A stretch of DNA of 64,000 nt from Bugula neritina (Eukaryota > Bryozoa > Gymnolaemata > Cheilostomatida > Bugulidae), in contig OZ037769.1 of assembly GCA_964035545.1 (NCBI GenBank), positions 3,627,001-3,691,000 on the forward strand, written 5' to 3'. The notes beneath the pieces are model-generated. The model worked only from the letters and a program-made list of their open reading frames with translations, did no database searches and was not told the DNA's origin. Position 1 is the stretch's first letter; each line of letters starts with the position of its first letter. The position numbers and the translations under genes are program-made. Below, piece after piece: positions 16,008-29,400 of the stretch.

Positions 16008-17643
16008 ATATACTAACATATAATATAGATTGGTTTTATGCCAGTTTAAATGTCAAAGTTACTCAAAAATCTATCTATAACGTTTCAATTTATTATATTT
16101 TTATACATTTTATTTTTATTTACTTTAGAATAGTAAAATATACAATAAAAGTTAGCAAAGTCAGTTTGTATTGTCTTTATAAATAGAATTGTGCTGCAGC
16201 GCATTATCATAAACAAAAACAAATTTAGCTTTTCTAGCAAATCTAACATATTTAATTAGAGAACTTTATGATTGAGTATTTGCTATGAAGCTATGTTCAT
16301 TACAGAATACTGGTTTTACTTGTATATGATATAATTTTTTCTCATTAAAGCATTTGCTGTGATAGCAATCCTCACATGCGGCACATTCATTTTTTACCTC
16401 TCAATTAATACTTTACTCTGCAATTGAAAACTCTACTGCTTTAGAAGCTTTGAAATTCTACAGTAGGCAATGTTTTAAAATAATATACTGTGCCATTAAA
16501 CTTCAATAATGTATTTTGTATATTCATAATAGTATTTCTTTAACATAATAATGATAATAAATTTGATAGTGCCAACACATGCATATAATTATAAATCTTT
16601 TGTTTGCAAAACAAAAAGAAAATTAAAAAATTTATTTGCAGCAAAAAAATCAAAATCAGCTTTGATCTCCACAATTTAAAAATATTCAGTATTTCAAAAT
16701 AATGCTTTAAAATATTATTGTATACAAAAATAATATTTCTCAAACCTGTTAAATGCTAATTTTCAGAATCCTTGCCCCATTATTAGTAAATTCACCAAAG
16801 TGAACAAAGTAAAGTACACAATAGAGATTTTTGTAAAATTAAACAAGGGTTGAGAGTTTTTGCACCTGAAGCAAATTATAGTCAGTGTAATAACAGAGAA
16901 GTTCTTAATTATTACATAACATCAGCAAAAAATCTGAGAAGTAATTGATGAATCACCACAAAATTGTTTAAAGTGTATGCAAGCCTGTGTTAGAGAAATG
17001 TATATATAAACTTAGTTAATTAAGTGCAGCTTTTCTTATAACATCTATATATTGCTATTATAATGATCAGCATGCGTGCTTATATACCTATTTTTTAAGC
17101 TGTGAGTAATTTATTCTGACTAAATTTAAGCAAGTATGAAATAATTTATAGAAATGCATTAAAATATTTTTATTTTTGCTAAATATATTTTGGTTTATGT
17201 AATATTTTCAATACCAAGTGCAGATAAAATAGGTATTATACATTGCTAGATATCTTTTATTGAGAATATGAGTGCCGTATTATTGCTAACCATGTATTAA
17301 AAGTTCTTAAATCATTATCAAATTGTGAAAATTCTTGACTTTCTGAGCATACAGCCAAGTCTAACAAATTATTTAGAGCTGCTAAAAGCTACCCTTCAAT
17401 TATCAAAATAGTTCATACTGCTCTTGCTGCCAGCTGCATGCAGTCTTTGTATAGAAATAGCAAGTGTTTTAGAGATTTACTCACCATTTTTAAAAAAGCA
17501 CATGATAGAATAAAAACATCAATATAAAATACTCATTGGATGTTAAATTATATACTTTATAACTATAACGTTCATTTTAAATTCGGCGTCTTGCTATACT
17601 CAAATAAGTTTTAGTTGGAATTCACACTGCAGTTATATAACTT
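16008..17643. repeat. 3' UTR and 3' flank of gene B (duplication unit)
   Basis: The counterpart of 6466-8064 and of 23586-25150. The first 150 bp should be 3' UTR, with AATAAA at 16144. The rest is AT-rich intergenic DNA in which I see no gene. It ends at the empty site of the hAT-like element. Confidence 0.75.
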
Positions 17644-18795
17644 AAGGAAACTTACTTTTTGTTTCAGTCAAAACATTAGTGGGTTAATAATATTTCAAAC
17701 TATAAGGGAATACATTATAATTACAGTCTGTCTCAAAAACTAAAACTGTAATAATGTAATCATAAGAAATAGAAACCAAAACAAGATATGCCAACAGAAT
17801 AATATTGTTCCAAAGAATAATGAGGCAAAGCATGCTACTCTGTAATAATAATCTTCTTTGAATTCATGATTGGATATTATATAATCAATTTTGGAAAAAG
17901 TATAATGACTATTGCAATAAGTATAGATTAGATATATGGAAAACAACAACAGTTATATTGACACGTTTATTATACTCAGCCGCACTGAATACATTCAGCT
18001 ACATGTGACTGCAAGTGATTAGAATATCTATGAAATCATATCGTAATTTTAATACAGATATTCTATTGATTTTTAACTCTTGTGTAAATAGAGATGATTC
18101 AGTGTTAACTGATTAAAATACCTTTAATATAAGATATGCAGACATATGTATGTATAATGTCCTATATGTGGTAAAAGCTATATATAGGTATATATTATGT
18201 CTAATTGGTATAAAGCTATAAGCTATGTCTATGTGTGTGTATGTCTATGATATGCAGAGAGTAAGATAACTCTTGAATCACAGATAAGATAAATATATTA
18301 TAGTTGTTGACATTGTGGCATAATCACGTGACCAGCTCTCTATATTACACTGATGCAGTTAGCTATAGTTATTAGGTCAGTGATTCCTCAACAGTGTGGG
18401 TAAGTAATGCAATTTCACATAAAATAGTTACAACAGGCTGTATATTATGTATGTTATATAATGGAGTGACAAATATCACTGATAAACATGACACAAAAAT
18501 AATGTTGTTATAATCACTTTGTTTTTACAATAATTATACTTATAGTTTCTAGTAATTAGAATACATAGATTCATACTATTAAAATGTTTAAATAATATAG
18601 TACGTCATTTTCAAATTTGAATTTATATGTTCTTCAGGTAGTTGCAGCAATAATTTTTTTCTACCACTAATTTTACACAGAATATCAATCTTGAGACACT
18701 CTAATGCATAATAACTTGATGTAGGTGCTAAAGTTTTGTTACACTTTTAAAGTTATAAGTTAAGTTACATCTGCATGCAAATGTAAGTTGTGCTA
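17644..18795. repeat. 5' flank of duplication unit, copy 3 (upstream of gene C)
   Basis: Collinear with 9826-10985 and 25150-26320, and close in sequence to both. No gene is seen. It ends in the conserved 'ctatacagttttatgttcag' that precedes exon 1 in all copies. Confidence 0.75.
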
Positions 18796-18881
18796 ATATA
18801 TCTATACAGTTTTATGTTCAGCATATAAACTGTGTTGAAAAATTACAAACAGCTGCAGCTCCTTATCAAGGTTTCCCAGCA

Positions 18882-21800
18882 ATGTCTGAAAAGAATCAGT
18901 ACAACACCGACCTTCCCCCCTCTTATGAGGTCAGTTCTGGATTCTCCCAGAATGCTTATGCCACACCAGGCTCCGTACAAGCTGGTTATGCCACACCAGG
19001 CTCTGTACAGGCTGGTTATACTTTGGTTGGATATTCCTCCTCCTCTGATCATGTGACCACTCCGCCCACTTCCTTTCCGGCATGTTCTCCGAGGGTAGGG
19101 ATGACTCATCAGCCAGGAGGGCCCTTGCCAGAGGTGAGCTAATATATGATATACATTGCATGCTGCTGTTGACCAGGAAACAGCTGCGGTATACGGGTTA
19201 GAGTTTTAGCGTAGTGAACATGAAGTCATGGGTTTGATCCCCAGTAATTGCCATTAGTGATGTTAGAAAGAGCGTCCAGTTATAATTGCTCCTATGCCAC
19301 ATATGAATAAGTCCTTAGCTTGCTATAAAAATAACCTTTTTCATCAAGGGTTCTTCAGGAGATAGTGACTATAAACTCATGACCTTGACCAGCTAGACTC
19401 ATTTTTTACTACAGACAACATGCAAATAAAACAATGGATATTAAACATTATTCATTTTTTGTAGTTTTTATTTTGTGGAACTAATACTTTTAGATACAAT
19501 CTTCTGCAAAGCTCAGCATCTTTTATTAATTTCAGAATAAGTACCATGCAGCTTTGAAAAACATATTACATCAGTTTAATATTGTACATATTGAAAATCT
19601 AAAGCTATATACAATAAGATACATCTATAATTACATTTGATATAATAATTATATGGTATAGTAGGAGGCTAAAGCCACTGGAACAGAGTTGGTGATATGC
19701 CATATGAACATGGAATAAAAATTATTAGTTATAAATAATAAAACTCTCAATATGGATAAAATGTTATAGAGAATATATATTAGTAAAATCTTTATATTGT
19801 AGAAGTATGCAAGTTTTAGTAAAAATCCTTTTAATCAAAACAATTGTTAAAGGTAATTATAAGAAATAGACTGCAGTTTGCCGTGACTTTGATAATCAAT
19901 AAAATGCTAGCGCAGTTAACTATAGCAGTTTACTAAAAATATGAAGATAAAGGAATACAGGTTTGTGCTATGTAAACAGTTGAAGCAGATAAAACTAAGC
20001 CAGTGTTTGCACTCTGGTTGAAATGAATAATAAGCACTGCTAAATTATTTATCAAGATAATTATTATGCTGTTGACATATAAAATGCTCAATATGCTCTT
20101 TATTGAAAACTTAAAACTTTTTCTTTTTCTATTTTAAGGCATATCAGAAAATGGCTCAGTGCTGGTTTATTACTGCCATTGTTACCTGCGTATTCTTCTT
20201 TCCTCTTGGAATTCCGGCAGCAATATTCTGTCACAAAGCAAAGAAAGCAGCAGAAAGAGGAGACAACTTTGAATATCTCAAGTACCTAAAGATTGGTAGA
20301 GGTCTGGCGGGAGCTGGTATTGGTTTATCCATAGCTGTTATAATAAACTTATCAGTTCAAGTGAGTGTCAATAAATTAGATTTAATATGAGTGTATGTTT
20401 ATTAAATGGCTGAAGCTATCTCTCTCTATCGCCATATATGCAACTCTTTATGTATACAAAAATACAGGCTCAAGCCTGCACGCGCACGCACATGTATATA
20501 TGAATATTTTAATATGCAGCTTCCACTTAGACTTGGCGGTCGAGAAACAATCATTAAGGCTCCTGATGGGCTAGATGTATACTATGCACCTGCAACTGAA
20601 ACAAAGTGGAACAGTGAGTGTTTATACTGACATTATAGAGACAAGGTATTTACTGATGGAGGATTAACATCTAGTTATCTGTATATCTTGTTTGACCAGT
20701 CAGCAAATCGTCAGATTGGCTTATTATTAATGGCATGACAGTGTGCTTATCAAGAATGTTATGATTCTGTGATGTCATAGAATAATGTGTGTCACTACCA
20801 GTTGCATAGGTGAGAAAATGTGTTTAAAGCTTCAGCAGGAGTACCAAATGTAAGCAAATGTGTCAGATAGGTATCAGGTGATGTGATAATGAGCCAGATA
20901 TTATAGGTGTCCATGTTTTACCAATATACTTCACAGAATATTTCTTGAAGTAATGTATTAGAAATTGCTTTATGTTGCTTTGTAGATATGGGGACTTATG
21001 TTGGCTGTTTTTACAACTCTCCCAAACTATTTAGCAAGCCCCCAGTAACCTTAATAGAATCATCTGTATATTCATGTCTCTCGAATTGTTCTTTTAGTGG
21101 TAGGTATATGATATAAGATAGTATATACAACTGTAACTAAACTACTATATATATAATTGCAATGAAATATTTTTCCTTAAATTAATTCAAGTGATGCGTT
21201 TTGAGTTTCTAAATTTCTGTATATGCAGTAGCTAGCTATTATAGGCAGTAAAACAAAATGAATTTTATGGTGAACGCTATGGTAGAGTATAAAATGATTA
21301 ACTATGAGTTTGAAGGTCTTTTTGTGGCTTGTAAATTATATCAACAGCTTGGTTAATACTATACAATTGGTGTGGCTTGTTTCTTTTAATGCTTTAATAC
21401 AATTTGCTCTTCTATTTAATTTCTTATTTAATGTCTTGAAATATAGCATTTCTGTAATGAACTTACATTGAATTGAAGCAATTAAGTTTCAACAGTTAAA
21501 TATTACTAAAAGTGAATATTTTTTCAAAATTTTACCAAGTGTGTGCTTTTAAAGTACGGTTATATATATTGTAATATTTCCATTAAATGCAACATTGAAA
21601 CAAATTCTAGGATTCAAAAACCATGTAAAAAAGATTAATTGAGTACACATTTATTATGCAATGTGAAGTTTATATGGTATTGAAACTTGAATTTCTAAAT
21701 TTAAAAAATTGCATCTCACCAAATAATAAAGCTCAACATAATTACTAAAAAGCAAGCCCAGTGTGAAAAATATAAAAATAATATAATATAGGCCTATAAT

Positions 21801-23585
21801 ATAACTGGCTAAAATAAATTACTTTCCATAAGAATTTAATGTATAACATAACATGTATTTGATATATGTAAATTTTTGACATCTGTTTTTCTTCTAGGCT
21901 ATAGCTATGCTGAACTAGAGGACTCAAATAAATGTTATTGCGGTGACTCTTACAACTATCAGGCAGTAAAGTTGGAGAATTACGAGTGTGACTCTTATTG
22001 TTCTGATAAGTCATATGGATGTGGGGGAGATAACAATCAAATCACTGTTTACAACACAAATTATTTAGGTCAGACACAAAACTATGCTATCTGTATAAAT
22101 GTCATCCAAAAGCACATTATATTTTATTATGCTGCTTTTGTAGTTTTAGTAAACTACAAACCTACAAACACAACTGCTATATTTTTAAATGTTTTTTACA
22201 TGAATTTTAATAGTTGAAAACTTTTCACACCAAAACACTCAAAGCTACTGACTCTAGATGATGAATTCATCAGTTTGAAGTCATAAATTTTGTGCAGACA
22301 ATAAAATAACTGAGTAGTTTTGCATGTATAATTTTTGCAGGTGTGCTAGCTATAACTTTCTTTGCTTTAATAAGCTTTTTCCTCTACCTAAAAAGTTTTA
22401 CGTTGAACATTTTTACAGAACAAAAGTAACATAATTGCTGTGCGGTGATTACGTGCAATGTCTGTAGCAATCAAAAACTATATTTACAAAAAATATTATA
22501 TTTCTTTTTGCAATATATTGACCATGATTGCATAATCACCAGAACAGGGTTACACCTATATAGGTGTATTTTGCTTTATATTATATATATTTTATATTTT
22601 GCTTTATAATTTGCTTTGATAAATTATGAAATTATATGAACCAACTGTTGATTTAGGGCATGCTTGATAATTATAGGCTGCTACAGTGGAAGTCTGGCAC
22701 ATAAAATGGACATAGGAGATAAAGTCAAGCCTGAAACTTGTCTGTTGGCATGTCAGAAAAAAGGTATGATAAAATTTATATGCATAAACATATATTATTT
22801 TGTCAATTTTAGATTTGAAATTTTAGAGTAATAAGTTTATAAGACTATAGAAAGGTGGCATGAGCCAATGTTATGCTTAATAATACTAATTTTTTCCGAA
22901 TCAACAAGAATTTATTTTCTTTTTTATATCAGTTGAACACAATAGTACAAGTATATAGTACTTCTTGTTGGTAGAAAATAATATTTAATCAAAAAGTATT
23001 CATTGAAGAAAATGTCTATTATTTATGTATTATTGTTTTTTTGTACTACAAAATTATGTGAAAATTGGAACACTATTTTGGATAATTCATATATTAACTA
23101 TTATTTCATGTTTAGCAATCAATACAACAGTTATATAGGTAAACATAAGTATATCACTATAAACAATATTGTGCAAAAATAAAAATGGCATCTGAGTGGG
23201 AAGAAACCTACTAATTAACAGAGCTTGCTGCTAATTAGAGTCTAGTTGACTTAAAGTGCAACAACTAACTTGAGCAGCTTTAACCTAATTTTTCCAACAT
23301 ATAAAAAATAAAAAGTCATTTGTGTAGACTTTTCTAGTCATATAAAGATAATTGTCTTTAATTGTACTGAAAAATGTAGGAGATGCATACATAATGATCA
23401 GACTAATTTTATTTGTTGCAGGATATGACTATGTTGGCCTAATAGATGGTGGAAAATGTTTCTGTGATTATTCTCTCTATCGGAATTCACAAACAAATGA
23501 TAACTCCTGCAACTACACATGTATAGCTAGCCCCGGCAGCATTTGTGGTTCAAAGACAGCATCAGTTGTTTATAAAATACAATGA
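18882..23585 (+). CDS. Gene C: CD225 (dispanin)-WSC-WSC membrane protein
   Basis: Seven exons: 18882-19133, 20139-20360, 20520-20613, 20986-21099, 21898-22068, 22677-22763 and 23422-23585. They make 1104 nt, 367 aa, with the same intron phases as B. The N-terminus has PPSY at residues 12-15 and two GSVQAGY repeats. Residues 85-158 (exon 2) carry the CD225 domain, with juxtamembrane cysteines that could be palmitoylated, as in IFITM proteins. Exons 4-5 encode WSC1 and exons 6-7 WSC2, each with all eight cysteines. WSC domains are known as carbohydrate-binding or cell-wall-sensing modules in fungi and occur in animal polycystin and Kremen proteins. A role in surface recognition is inference. 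An AATAAA is at 23722-23727. It is very close to B throughout and is the best reference for the family. Confidence 0.9.
19175..19380 (+). mobile_element. tRNA-derived SINE in intron 1 of gene C
   Basis: Third copy of the inherited intron 1 SINE (compare 4495-4709 and 11362-11570). The B-box-like 'gggtttgatcc' and the downstream 'agtccttagcttgct' are readable. Gene D lacks it at the matching place. Confidence 0.7.
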
Positions 23586-25149
23586 ACTTACTAACATATA
23601 ATATAGATTGGTTTTATGCCAGTTTAACTGTCAAAGCTACTTAAAAATCTATCTATAACATTTCAATTTATTATATTTTTATACATTTTATTTTTATTTA
23701 CTTTAGCATAGTAAAATACACAATAAAAGTTAGCAAAGTCAATTTGTTTTGTCTTTATAAATAGAATTGTGCTGCAGCGCATTATCATAAACAAAAACAA
23801 ATTTAGCTTTTCTAGCAAATCTAACATATTTAATTAGAGAACTTTATGATTGAGTATTTGCAATGAAGCTATGTTCATTACAGAATACTGGTTTTACTTG
23901 TATATGATATAATTTTTTCTCATTGAAGCATTTGCTGTGATAGCAATTCTCACATGCGGCACATTCATTTTTTATCTCTCAATTAGTACTTTACTCTGCA
24001 ATTGAAAACTCTGCTGCTTTAGAAGCTTTGAAATTCTACAGTAGGCAGTGTTCTAAAATAATATATTGTGCCATTAAACTTAAATAATGTATTTCGTATA
24101 TTCATAATAGTATTTCTTTAACATAATAATGATAATAAATTTGATAGTGCCAACACATGCATATATTTATAAATCTTTTGTTTGCAAAACAAACAAAAAA
24201 TTAAAAAAATTATTTGCAGCAAAAAAATCAAAATCAGTTTTGATCTCCACAATTTAAAAATATTCAGTATTTCAAAATAATGCTTTAAAATATTATTGTA
24301 TACAAAAATAATATTTCTCAAACCTGTTACATGCTAATTTTCAGAATGCTTGCCCCATTATTAGTAAATTCACCAAAGTGAACAAAGTAAAGTACACAAT
24401 AGAGATTTTTGTTAAATTAAACAATGGTTGAGAGTTTGTGCACCTGAAGCAAATTATAGTCAGTGTATGAACAGAGAAGTTCTTAAATATTACATAACAT
24501 CAGCAAAAAGTCTGAGAAGTAATTGGTGAATTACCACAAAATTGTTTAAAGTGTATGCATGCCTGTGTAAATATTATAAACTTAGTTAAGTACAGCTTTT
24601 CCTATAACATCTATATTGCTATTATAATGATCAGCATGCGTGATTATATATCTGTTTTTTAAGCTGTGAGTAATTTATTTTGACTAAATTTAAGCAAGTA
24701 TAAATTGTGTTAGAAATTCATTAAAATATTCTTATTTTTGCTAAATATATTTTGGTTCATGTCAATATTGTCGACTAGATATTGTGAGTAAACAACTGCA
24801 CATTTTGTTCAGTTATTTTAGCCAGCTGATATTCACATAACCAACAGGAAAAATTGAAAATGTAATATTTGCGATACCAAGTGCAGATAAAATAGGTATT
24901 ATAGCTAACGGCTACTTTCCAATTCCCATTACCTATCCAAATGGTTCATACTGCTCTTGCTGCTAGCTGCATAACAAGTGTTTTAGAGATTTACTCACCA
25001 TTTTTATAAAAGTACATAATATAGAACAAAAACATAAGTATAAAATACTCATTGGATGCTACATTATACACCTTACTACATGTTCCATTTCAAATTGTGT
25101 TTTGCTATATAACTCAAATAGGCTTTGCAGTAACTGGAATTTAAACTGC
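23586..25149. repeat. 3' UTR and 3' flank of gene C (duplication unit)
   Basis: Related to 16008-17643 and 6466-8064 but more diverged, with an unmatched stretch around 24755-24870 and a deletion further on. No gene is seen. It passes into the 5' flank of gene D. Confidence 0.7.
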
Positions 25150-26320
25150 AGTTGTATAATTTAAGGAAACTTACTTTTTGTCGCAGACAGAAAATTAGTG
25201 GGTTAATAATATTTTAAACTATAACGAAATACATTATAATTACAATCTGTCTCAAGAACTAAAACTGTAATAGTATATATGATCATAGGAAATAGAAACC
25301 AAAACAAGATATGCCAACAGAATATTATTGCTCCAAAGAATGATGAGGCAAAGTATGCTACTCTGTAATAATAATCTTTTTTAAATTTATGATTGAATAT
25401 TATAATATAATCAATTTTGGAAAAAGTATAATGACCATTGCATTAAATATAGATAAGATATATGGAAAACAAGAACAGTTATATTGACACGTTTATTATA
25501 CTCAGCCGCACTGAATACATTCAGCTACATGTGACTGCAAGTGATTAGAATATCTATGAAATCATATCGTAATTTTAATACAGATATTCTATTGATTTTT
25601 AACTCTTGTGTAAATAGAGATGATTCAGTGTTAACTGATTAAAATATCTTTAATATAAGATATGCAGGCATATGTATGTATAATGTCCTATATGTGGTAA
25701 AAGCTATATATAGGTATATATTATGTCTAATTGGTATAAAGCTATAAGCTATGTCTATGTGTGTGTATGTCTATGGTATGCAGAGGGTAAGATAACTCCT
25801 GAATCACAGATAAGATGAATATATTATAGTTGTTGACATTGTGGCATAATCACGTGATCAGCTCTCTATATTACACTGATGTAGTTAGCTATAGTTATTA
25901 GGTCAGTGATTCTTCAACAGTGTGGGTAAGTAATGCAATTTCACATAAAATAGTTTTAACAGACTGTATAATATGTATGTTATATAATAGAGTGACAAAT
26001 ATCACTGATAAACATGACACAAAAATAATGTTGTTATAATCACTTTTTTACAATAATTATAGTTATAGTTTCTAGTAATTAGAATACATAGATTCATACT
26101 ATTAAAATGTTTAAATATAGTACACCATTCTCAAATGTGAATTTATATGTTCTTCAGGTAGTTGCAGCAATCCTTTTTTCTACCACTAATTTTACACAAA
26201 AATATCAATCCTTAGACACTATAATGCATAATAACTTGATATAAGTGCTAAAGTTTTGTTACACTTTTAAAGTTATAAGTTAATTTACATCTGTATTCAA
26301 ATGTAAACTGTACTAATATA
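25150..26320. repeat. 5' flank of duplication unit, copy 4 (upstream of gene D)
   Basis: Closely similar to the flanks of B and C along its whole length, although the body of gene D is clearly more diverged. It ends at the family promoter region. No gene is seen in it. Confidence 0.75.
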
Positions 26321-26401
26321 TCTATACAGTTTTACATTTAGCATATGAACTGTGTTGAAGAATTACAAACAGCTGCAGCTCCTTATCAATGTTTTCCAGC
26401 A

Positions 26402-29400
26402 ATGTCTGAAAAGAATCAGTACAACACCGACCTTCCCCCTTCTTATGAGGTCAGTTCTGGATTCTCCCAGAATGCTTATGCCACACCAGGCTCTGTACAA
26501 GCTGGTTATGTCCCGCCAGGCTCTGTACAAGCTGGTTATGCTTCAGTTGGATATTCCTCCGCCTCTGGTCATGTGACTACTCCGCCCACTTCATTTCCGG
26601 CATGTTCTCCGAGGGTAGGGATGACTCATCTGCCAGGAGGGCTCTTGCCAGAGGTGAGCTAATATGGTATACATTTTATGCTAATCTTAATTTTGCATTA
26701 TGTGATGCATTAATACATGATAAACAAAGATTATGTTTAGAGCATAATTTTAGTAATAAGGTGTTTTGAAAACTTGATTTTGTAAAGATAGCCTTTTGCC
26801 ATTTTAAAAGTATGTATTGCTTTGAAAACCTTCCTAGCTGCAATAGTTCACGGAAGTTTTACAAACTCTTGAAGCATACAGTAAACTTGGTGCTAGATTT
26901 ATACTCTATCAATTAATATACTTGACACATTGAAAGTAGGATATATAAAGAAACAACACCCTCAATGTGTGAGCAACATTTTGATATGAGCAAAACTTTT
27001 GTAAAAAAGACGTATTTGTAACAAACTGGTTTTATAGCATTATAAATATTTTTTGATAATTTGACAGCTGCATTGCTGCATTATTATATGGCATTTAGGT
27101 GTAAAATGCATGCTTATTATCTTTATTACATTGTTTCACAAAGATACTATAAATGGTGGTACATTGTGTCCGTGCAAGTCTGTTCTGATAAGGCCAGATT
27201 ATATAATAGTAATATTATATCAATTACCATAAATAATATATCAATTAATGAAAGCAAAAGTGCGAAGCATTTGAGTAATTTATAATAATATGTTGACTAC
27301 TATAAATTACACTAGCTGCTAAGTATTTTGCTACTCATATCATACTATTTCAACCAAATTGAAGTATGACCTATTTCAAAGACTATATACGAAGGAAATT
27401 TTGAACTGAGTATAATTAAATTTTGTTTTAAATTATACATTCAATTACTCTTCTAGCCAACTAAATAGTATTGTTTACTTATAGCTGCTATATAGCTAAC
27501 TAAGTTGCTGGCTAATTTATAGTTGCTAGATACTATTATAGTTAGTAGTTACTAGTTACTATAAGTTACTATAGTTACTAGTAACTAATTACTAGTAGCT
27601 AGTAATTATAATAACTAGTTACTATAGTTACTAGTTACTAGTTACTATAGTTACTATAGTTACTGACCAGTTGCAAACTAATGGTGTTTTGTTCTGAAAA
27701 GAAATGACTGTTTTACACACTTAAAAATATGACAAGCATATAAGCAGTTATAGAATATAAACTGTAGTTTGCCATAGTATTGATAGTTATCAGTTTACTA
27801 AAACGCATGATAAAGGAAAACAGGTTCGTGCTATGTAAACAATTGAAGCAGATAAAACTAAGCCAATGTTTGCACTCTGGTTGAAATATGTATAATAGGC
27901 ACTGCTATTATTCAGCAAAACAAGTGCTTTGAATCTATGCCTTCTATATTTTTAATTTATAGCATTCGTGGGAAATTTGAATAAATCAGCTCAGAATATT
28001 TTTTATATGTTTAGTTATAGTTTACAGCAAAATAATATGCTGTTGATATACGTATATATGTATAAAGTGGTCAGTGCATTGACAGATTGAAACTAATTTT
28101 CAATTTTATAATTTTCAAACTGGGTAATATATTAGATGTCTTTGTTAACAATTTAAAAGGAAATAAAACTAACAAAAAACAAAACCTGCCACATAAAGAA
28201 CTGAAATAACGCAACAAAATTGATGTTTTTTTATTAATGCAGGACTTTTATCGTTGTGAATTTATTTTTTGTTTAAAGGCATATCAGAAGATGGACCAGT
28301 GCTGGTTTATTACTGCCCTTATTACCTGCGTATTTTTTTTCCCCCTTGGAATTCCAGCAGCAATATTCTGTCACAAAGCAAAGAAAGCAGCAGAAAGAGG
28401 AGACAACTTTGAATATCTCAAGTACCTAAAGATTGGTAGAGGTCTGGCAGGGGCTGGTATTGGTTTATCCATAGCTGTTATAATAAACTTATCAGTTCAA
28501 GTGAGTGTCAATAATTTAAATTTAATACTAGAACATTTAGTGTAGATAAAAAAAACTCATGCGAGTTTATAGTCACTCTCCCTGTGAGAAACCCCTGATA
28601 GAAAGGGTTTTTGTTAAAGCGGGCTAAGGACTTATTTAAATGAGGCACAGAAGCAATTATAACTGGATGCTCTTCCTAACATCACCGATGACCTTGGTCT
28701 GATCTCAAACCCATGACTTGGAGTTTACTAAGCCAGCGTTCTAACCCCTAGACCACGGCTGCTCCCTATATTATAGTGTAGATAAAGAGGGACTAAATAG
28801 TTTTAAAAAATAATTAGCATATATACAGTTAAATAATGAATAAATAAAACAATTTTAGATGCTAAATTGTGTTAAATTGAGAAACATAATTTACACTATA
28901 TACTATCTACAGAATGCTTTTTTATTAGTTATAAAACACTGCTTATTATTTGTTTTGGATATATTTTAATAGCTTATAAATTGAGTCAACAACTTCGCAT
29001 GTACAAAATTGCCAAAATCTCAAAAAAAGAAAAAAATTAGTAAAATAAGAAATAAAATGAATATAGCTAGCCCATTAGTAAAATTAAATACCTTCTCTAT
29101 TTTTGACATATGGCATTATATTCAACAAACTTCTACCAAAATCTTAGGTCAACTAGCTTACTTTAGATGTTGATCAGCTAATCAGAATTCTTTTAAGAAG
29201 TAATAAGTTCCAATATTTGCTAGAGTCGTTAGTAAATTATTAACGTATTTTGATATGCAGCTCCCACTTAGACTTGGAGGTAGAGATGTTAACATTGACG
29301 GTGCTGACGGGATATATCGATACTCTACATCTGCGCCTCAAAAAAGGTGGAAAAGTGAGTATTTATACTAATATTAGAGACAAACTGGTTACTGATTAAA

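Noticed and set aside
18843-19161. Minus-strand and out-of-frame plus-strand frames over exon 1 of genes A-D
   Set aside because: They are shadows of the conserved exon 1. Splice sites, the PPSY motif and continuity with exon 2 all support the plus-strand frame starting ATGTCTGAA.
26345-26401. Upstream in-frame ATG of gene D adding MNCVEELQTAAAPYQCFPA
   Set aside because: The same stretch exists in A, B and C with ATA instead of ATG and looks like 5' UTR. I keep 26402 as the start but cannot exclude the longer form in D.
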